This document shows positions 12,866-16,940 of a stretch of DNA of 16,940 nt, in pieces. The position numbers and the translations under genes were made by a program. This DNA comes from Candidatus Woesearchaeota archaeon (lineage in GTDB: Archaea > Nanobdellota > Nanobdellia > Woesearchaeales > JACQSR01), in NCBI GenBank assembly GCA_023255615.1, contig JAHFLI010000008.1, forward strand, positions 1 through 16,940. Direction: 5' to 3'. Each line of letters opens with the position of its first letter. The stretch's first letter is position 1. The notes under the pieces were generated by a model. It did not search any database, was not told the origin of the DNA, and worked only from the letters and a program-made list of their open reading frames with translations.

Positions 12866-14344
12866 TTAATCATCCCCATTGTATGCAGGCATTCCATGGA
12901 CGCTGGTATCAAGACCTGTTAATTCTTCTTTTTCTGTTACCCGGATACCGGTCAATTTATCGCTAATCCAAAAGAACAGTAATGATGTACCGGAAACCCA
13001 AATGATAATAGCGACAACGCCAATCACCTGACTCAACAACTGCCCGAAGCCTCCAGCAAGTGTTTGGTCATACAGTAATCCTTTCACACCAAGATAAGTT
13101 CCATCTGAAAAAATGCCAACGCTTAACACACCCCATATTCCACAAAGACCGTGGACCGAGATAGCGCCAACCGGATCATCAATCCGTGCAATCCAGTCAA
13201 AGAACCATACGCTGTAATAGACTAGCACGCCGGCAATCGCCCCAATAATGCACGCGCTTAATGGATTAACAAATCCAGATGGAGCGGTAATTGCAACTAA
13301 TCCAGCAAGCATACCATTTGCCGCCATGCCGCCATCCCACAATTTTGATTTTAATTTAGATAACAGAATTGCGGAAAATGCTCCAGTAAATGATGCAAGC
13401 ATAGTATTAACAGCAACAACTGAAATTCTTAAATCAGTAGATGCAAGTGTGCTTCCCGCATTAAAACCAAACCACCCAAATGCGAGAATAAATGTTCCAA
13501 CGATGACGAACCCTAAATTATGTGCCTTGAACAGAACTGGCTTTCCATCTTTAAATCTCCCGATTCGAGGACCAAGGTACCATGCTCCCACGAGTCCAGC
13601 GATTCCACCAACCATGTGAACAACACCAGAGCCGGCAAAGTCCCGATAACCGGTTCCCAAACCAATATTTCCAAGCTGACTGAGCCAGCCGCCACCCCAC
13701 GCCCATGCACCAACAACGGGATAAATGATAGCCCCCATAAACAAACTGAATATAATAAAGGCAGAAAATTTCCATCGTTCAGCCATTGCACCAGTTACTA
13801 TCGTCGCCGCAGTATCCATAAACACAAGCTGAAAAAGGAACAGAGAAATTATCCCGACATCATATGCAGCACCTGCCAGGAAAGCGCCTTTGAACCCAAA
13901 CAAATTCCAACCGTGAATACTAAATACGCCATTTAATCCGGGAAATAAGTTACTGCCACCCATCATTATCGCAAATCCTACGACGAAAAAGGCAAATCCG
14001 GCAATCGGATACACAAGAAAATTCATCAAGAAAACGTGATGCGCATTTTTTTTTCTGCAAAATCCGGCTTCAACAAGTGCAAAACCAGTTTGCATGAACA
14101 TGACCAAAAAAGCGGCTAACAATGTCCAGGTCATGTCCAGAGAAAACATATTGTGACTGACCTGTTTTGCCAGGTCATCTTTGGTAACATCTGCAAGTGT
14201 TGCCTTACCATTGATTGGTTTTGCCGATTGGCTATAATAATAATCATCAGTACCGGTTGGCCCGGCAACAACAAAAGGAACTGATAACAACACGAAAACA
14301 AATAAAAGAATAACAACATTTTTTCTCAGCGCGAATTTGTTCAT
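12866..14344 (-). CDS. amt: Ammonium transporter, Amt family
   Basis: A 492-residue Amt/MEP/Rh-type channel. It has an N-terminal signal-like segment (KNVVILLFVFVLLSVPFVVA) and then about eleven membrane helices. The twin pore histidines are present: His243 in DFAGSGVVHMVGG and His398 in GAISVHGLCGIWG. The conserved Asp eight residues ahead of the first (DFAG) is kept, and FMQTGFALVEAGFCRKKNA and VTGAMAERWKF match the family. It moves ammonium (NH3 plus H+ or NH4+) into the cell. No GlnK-type PII gene lies beside it, unlike most prokaryotic amt genes. The start at 14344 has GGGTGAT upstream; 14362 is possible, as the TATA (TTTTATATAT, about 14380-14389) places the transcript start near 14360. 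Confidence 0.95.
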   Translation of the reverse strand: MNKFALRKNVVILLFVFVLLSVPFVVAGPTGTDDYYYSQSAKPINGKATLADVTKDDLAKQVSHNMFSLDMTWTLLAAFLVMFMQTGFALVEAGFCRKKNAHHVFLMNFLVYPIAGFAFFVVGFAIMMGGSNLFPGLNGVFSIHGWNLFGFKGAFLAGAAYDVGIISLFLFQLVFMDTAATIVTGAMAERWKFSAFIIFSLFMGAIIYPVVGAWAWGGGWLSQLGNIGLGTGYRDFAGSGVVHMVGGIAGLVGAWYLGPRIGRFKDGKPVLFKAHNLGFVIVGTFILAFGWFGFNAGSTLASTDLRISVVAVNTMLASFTGAFSAILLSKLKSKLWDGGMAANGMLAGLVAITAPSGFVNPLSACIIGAIAGVLVYYSVWFFDWIARIDDPVGAISVHGLCGIWGVLSVGIFSDGTYLGVKGLLYDQTLAGGFGQLLSQVIGVVAIIIWVSGTSLLFFWISDKLTGIRVTEKEELTGLDTSVHGMPAYNGDD

Positions 14345-14592
14345 GAACATCACCCTAGACATTTTGAATAAAAAAAGGATATATAAAATTTTTCAGAAAA
14401 GAAATGAACAAAAAGACAGATAATTTATTTGAATATGAACAAAAGTAAAGATAAAGAAAAATAAAAGACAATTATTTTAACACTTTTGGGATAAAGGAGA
14501 AAAAGTCATTGTTTCAAAAAGATATATATAATATATAATCAAAGTACTTAATGTCAAGTCGACTGATATCAAAAACACATTGAAGGGATAAT
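14345..14592. promoter_or_regulatory. AT-rich divergent intergenic region
   Basis: About 250 bases between amt and the gene at 14593, strongly AT-rich with A-runs. TTTTATATAT (minus, near 14385) serves amt. ATATATATAATATATAATC (plus, near 14523-14541) may be the TATA of the rightward gene, giving a leader of about 30 bases. I see no RNA gene or palindromic operator. Confidence 0.4.
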
Positions 14593-15444
14593 ATGTATGC
14601 CTCACCCATCGAATCCCCAAAATTTCCAGTCACTCCTCTGAGTCTTCTCGACGCCGTTCATTCGCAGCCTGAAATTGAAGCCCACTTTGTGGGATTAGCT
14701 GGTCTCGTTGATCCACACTTCAGAGATAGACATCATATAGAATTGGCAGAAAGGGAAACTGCTCTTGCTGTGCTGGGAAACGAACAAATGTGGAGACCAC
14801 GCCCCGATATGGATCCTCGTCATCGATATGCTCCTGGAGGAACAACAATAAATCCTACGTTAACAGGAAAAGATTACGCTGATGCAGAGTTTGGATTTGA
14901 ACGCTATCGTGCGTATCTGGCACATACAGGTGATCCAAAAAGGGATTGGTATGTTGCTGAAAGTGAGGTTGCCCGGAGGTTGCAACAGGTATTAAGTGCA
15001 TTAGGCAATGTCGACATTACTGATCCTCAAGCAGTTCTTCGTCTTCATCCACTTCCCGAAGATATTCTTGATGCAGCATATGATAGGGGAATTTTTCCAG
15101 ATATGTATGGGATAGCAATGAAAGCATTTCCCGATAACGATCCAGCAGATGGAGTACACTATGTTGCACAATTTGTTCTCCATAATGTTGCTTTATGGGA
15201 CTCGATTGGGCGACTTCATCAAAACGGAAATGCTGATGATCCATTCCGATTTTTAAGGGTAAACGAACGGGATGGAAATCCTGTTCTGACGGCTCGTGCG
15301 TACGTAACAACATTTAGACAAGCAGAGGGGAAAATGGCGAGAGAAATGACAACGAGAGATCCTATCCAAGCGTGGGGACAAATGCAATCTGAACTCGCAT
15401 TTCGGGTTCGGTCATGCGCCGCAACTGGAATCTTTCGATATTAA
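14593..15444 (+). CDS. Hypothetical protein with DUF2934-like motif
   Basis: A 283-residue soluble protein with no signal or membrane segment. Residues about 100-135 read FERYRAYLAHTGDPKRDWYV then AESEVARRLQQVL, the DUF2934-like helix pattern also seen in the gene at 12430, here with the usual Glu. The N-terminus is Pro-rich (PIESPKFPVTPLS), followed by HFRDRHHIELAERETAL. The domain from about 170 to 283 has no family I recognise. The ATG at 14593 follows GAAGGGATAAT. Its composition (GC-richer, Arg/Asp/His-rich) differs from the Lys-rich neighbours, which could mean acquired DNA. It is convergent with the next gene, with 12 bases between the stops. Confidence 0.68.
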   Translation: MYASPIESPKFPVTPLSLLDAVHSQPEIEAHFVGLAGLVDPHFRDRHHIELAERETALAVLGNEQMWRPRPDMDPRHRYAPGGTTINPTLTGKDYADAEFGFERYRAYLAHTGDPKRDWYVAESEVARRLQQVLSALGNVDITDPQAVLRLHPLPEDILDAAYDRGIFPDMYGIAMKAFPDNDPADGVHYVAQFVLHNVALWDSIGRLHQNGNADDPFRFLRVNERDGNPVLTARAYVTTFRQAEGKMAREMTTRDPIQAWGQMQSELAFRVRSCAATGIFRY

Positions 15445-15456
15445 TTTGTTAGAATT

Positions 15457-16518
15457 TTACTTAAACTGAAACTCTGTTACACGCAAAGTAATGCTGAACG
15501 GAATTGATGGATTGTCTGAATCAACAAATATTTTACCATCATGCAGATTTAAATGAACAGGAACTTTTGTTCTGATCTCTACAGGAGGTTCAAATCCTTC
15601 TCGGTGTCCATTTACCCATGCACCTTGTTTCGTTTTATGATACACAACATCTGCCATGCTATCGAACTCAATATGGTCGATCGTAAACGCATCTAAATCA
15701 AAGTTCTTCATTTGAACTTCAAGTTGAACTTTTGTCGTATCTGATTCTTCTGCATATGCATTAAGTGAGGTATATCCATTCACGGAAGATTCTTTTTTGA
15801 CTTCTGCAACCAATTGTGCGTTTTCTTTACTAAAATCACTTTCGTCATCGATGTGATCAATCTCCGCATAATCACCGGAGAACTTCGCGCGATGTTTTTC
15901 TCCACCTTCAGTCGATGATTTTACATTGATGTTGAATGATTTTGGATTCTTCGTAATATAGGTAAAGTGAGTTTCTCCATTTTGTGCAAAGGCTTCTAAC
16001 GACGCCGTGTATTTTCCATTGGGCACGCTATCATCTCCGATATGCCATTTAATTTCATAGGTTAATTCTCCTTTGAATCCTGCTTTCTTTTGCTCTTCTT
16101 CAAAGCCATAACCAAATCCGAAATCTGTTTTTTGATCGTGAGGTGCTTCTGTGTTTTCAAATCCGAATCCTTTGTCTTGTTGATCGCCGGTTGAAACAAC
16201 ACCAGGATGAATCAAATGAATGTCAATATTCGGGCATGAACTATTGCCATCAGGCAAGAATTCACATGTCCTAAATCCATCGTTGATACGCAAAGTTAAT
16301 GTTTGAATCGGAACGCGCTCGTTCTTTTGGATATCAACCGAAACAGAAAATGTAACGGTATTATCATCACCGGAATAGGTATTCTTATCAGATTGAAGGT
16401 TAACCTTTACTGCTTCTGCTGGTCCCGCAAGTAATAAACCAAGAACGATGAGTGCAGTAACCGCCAAGGTCGCTATATTTCTTTTCTTGGCGCCCGTATC
16501 CCTATATAAACGCCTCAT
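15457..16518 (-). CDS. Secreted beta-rich protein, function unknown
   Basis: A 353-residue exported protein. The N-terminus has a basic head (MRRLYRDTGAKKRN) and a hydrophobic core (IATLAVTALIVLGLLLAGPAEA), a signal peptide. The mature part starts VKVNLQSDKNTYSGDDNTVT, the pattern of an extracellular Ig-like beta-sandwich. Further on are a pair of cysteines (TCEFLPDGNSSCPN), a Gly/Glu-rich linker (FGFGYGFEEEQKKAGFKGEL), and an acidic stretch (HIDDESDFSKENAQ). I recognise no named family; it looks like a surface or cell-envelope protein. The ATG at 16518 is preferred to 16536 because a TATA (TATAAAAA, about 16550-16543) is 26-28 bases away. That TATA region also faces a possible RNA gene on the other side. 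Confidence 0.75.
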   Translation of the reverse strand: MRRLYRDTGAKKRNIATLAVTALIVLGLLLAGPAEAVKVNLQSDKNTYSGDDNTVTFSVSVDIQKNERVPIQTLTLRINDGFRTCEFLPDGNSSCPNIDIHLIHPGVVSTGDQQDKGFGFENTEAPHDQKTDFGFGYGFEEEQKKAGFKGELTYEIKWHIGDDSVPNGKYTASLEAFAQNGETHFTYITKNPKSFNINVKSSTEGGEKHRAKFSGDYAEIDHIDDESDFSKENAQLVAEVKKESSVNGYTSLNAYAEESDTTKVQLEVQMKNFDLDAFTIDHIEFDSMADVVYHKTKQGAWVNGHREGFEPPVEIRTKVPVHLNLHDGKIFVDSDNPSIPFSITLRVTEFQFK

Positions 16519-16542
16519 TTCAAACAGTACTATCATGTTGGT

Positions 16543-16553
16543 CCTTTTTATAG
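16543..16553. promoter_or_regulatory. Bidirectional TATA region
   Basis: The minus strand reads TATAAAAA, spaced for the ATG at 16518. The plus strand reads TTTTTATAG (16545-16553), spaced for a transcript starting near 16575, where the structured stretch begins. Confidence 0.4.
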
Positions 16554-16576
16554 TTTTCTCCCAACTAACTAAGGTT

Positions 16577-16783
16577 TTGTGAGCGACAAGAGACTAAGAA
16601 TACGCCGGCACGGGGAATCCGTGGAATCGGAGATTCCAACTTATGAAAAACGACCAAAGGAAGTCGCAGGTTGATAAGGGTGCAACCCTTATACGGATTA
16701 AGGTGTGCATCGAACTTTGTCGTGCACCGAGGTGCTGTCGCAGATTCGGGACGCAAGGGAGAGTGTCGCTTGGAGGGACTTTT
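16577..16783 (+). ncRNA. Candidate structured non-coding RNA
   Basis: No credible gene fills this GC-rich stretch, but it folds strongly. GAGCGACA (16581-16588) pairs with TGTCGCTT (16764-16771, one G-U) to close the whole element. Inside are TGGAATC/GATTCCA (16622-16638, loop GGA), CGAC/GTCG (16651-16666), ATAAGGGT/ACCCTTAT (16674-16692, loop GCA), and GTGCA-CGA/TCG-TGCAC (16705-16727, one bulged T). The plus strand is favoured by a TATA about 28 bases ahead and a T4 run at its end. I see no universal RNase P core (ACAGAA) and no SRP helix-8 motif. Strand and ends are uncertain. Confidence 0.5.
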
Positions 16784-16940
16784 AATGGGTATCTTTCAAG
16801 GCGAAAAATACTTTTAGATAACTATTATCTGATAATCTTACATACTTTATTCGTTTATCCTCCTCAGAAGTAGTTATGGTAATTAATCCTTTATTTTCTA
16901 ATTCATACAATGGCTCTCTTAGATTTGTTGTCCCGATTTT
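16782..16940 (-). CDS. Winged-helix transcriptional regulator (C-terminal part)
   Basis: The last 52 codons of a gene that begins beyond the window. It reads IGTTNLREPLYELENKGLIT, then ITTSEEDKRIKYVRLSDNSY and a short end, stop TAA at 16784-16782. The recognition helix (NLREPLYELENKGLI) followed by a wing ending in KYVRLS is the pattern of MarR/ArsR-like winged helices, where a sensor or dimer helix normally follows. Here only about 12 residues follow the wing, so it may be a small single-domain regulator. The exact family is not decidable. Confidence 0.7.
   Translation of the reverse strand, partial: KIGTTNLREPLYELENKGLITITTSEEDKRIKYVRLSDNSYLKVFFALKDTH

Noticed and set aside
13248..13936. 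Long plus-strand frames opposite amt
   Set aside because: They are shadows of a highly conserved membrane-protein gene and have no promoter or family motifs.
16577..16783. RNase P RNA or SRP RNA
   Set aside because: The plus strand has AAGGAAGTC, which loosely resembles an RNase P core, but the paired ACAGAA core is missing; no SRP helix-8 GNAR loop context is present.
16565..16873. Two opposing frames of 63 and 76 codons over the candidate RNA
   Set aside because: They run through perfect hairpins, have no family pattern, and the plus one continues into the winged-helix gene on the other strand.
1..16940. CRISPR arrays, insertion sequences, long direct repeats
   Set aside because: No regularly spaced repeats, transposase motifs or terminal inverted repeats were seen.

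Overview
The window looks like chromosomal DNA of an archaeon, most likely a DPANN lineage (Woesearchaeota/Pacearchaeota type). Reasons: AT-rich sequence; TTTAWATA-type TATA boxes about 26 bases ahead of start codons, which implies many leaderless genes; a tRNA gene with bulge-helix-bulge introns and no encoded CCA; a dolichol-phosphate-type glycosyltransferase operon; ribbon-helix-helix/PIN and HicAB toxin-antitoxin genes; and small secreted Cys-rich proteins carrying the CGDGxxxxxEQCDG motif. The lineage is an inference from style, not from a marker gene.

Layout. 1-1974 (minus): a TraB-family gene broken by an in-frame stop, an aldo/keto reductase, a small HEXXH protein, and an 87-residue helical protein that faces a PadR regulator (2089-2400, plus) across two matching 16-bp palindromes. 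2364-3601: a secreted protein with a Tat-like signal, a GC-rich intergenic stretch, and a PRC-barrel protein. 3741-4415: a VapC-like PIN toxin and a ribbon-helix-helix antitoxin arranged tail to tail. 4477-6715 (minus): a secreted Cys-rich protein and a two-gene membrane operon. 6857-7256 (plus): a decayed hicBA pair, each gene with frameshifts. 7296-7482 (plus): tRNA-Gly(CCC) interrupted twice, once at the canonical 37/38 site and once in the T-loop. 7516-8418 (plus): a lipoprotein esterase of the PHB-depolymerase/feruloyl esterase type. 8413-8508 (minus): a possible acyl-CoA synthetase tail fragment.

8526-11860 (minus): a multi-span membrane protein and a tight three-gene operon (GT2 polyprenyl-phosphate glycosyltransferase, SMR/EamA-like small transporter, GT-C membrane glycosyltransferase). 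Read together, these three charge a lipid carrier with a sugar, flip it and transfer the sugar outside the cell. 11975-15444: an AmtB-type ammonium transporter with flanking hypothetical genes, two of which share a DUF2934-like DWY-A-E motif. 15457-16518 (minus): a secreted protein of unknown function. 16577-16783 holds no convincing gene but a dense set of hairpins closed by an 8-bp end-to-end stem, a candidate structured RNA. The window ends in the 3' part of a winged-helix regulator (minus).

The most noteworthy items are the two-intron tRNA-Gly, the candidate structured RNA, the PadR operator pair and the convergent toxin-antitoxin pair.
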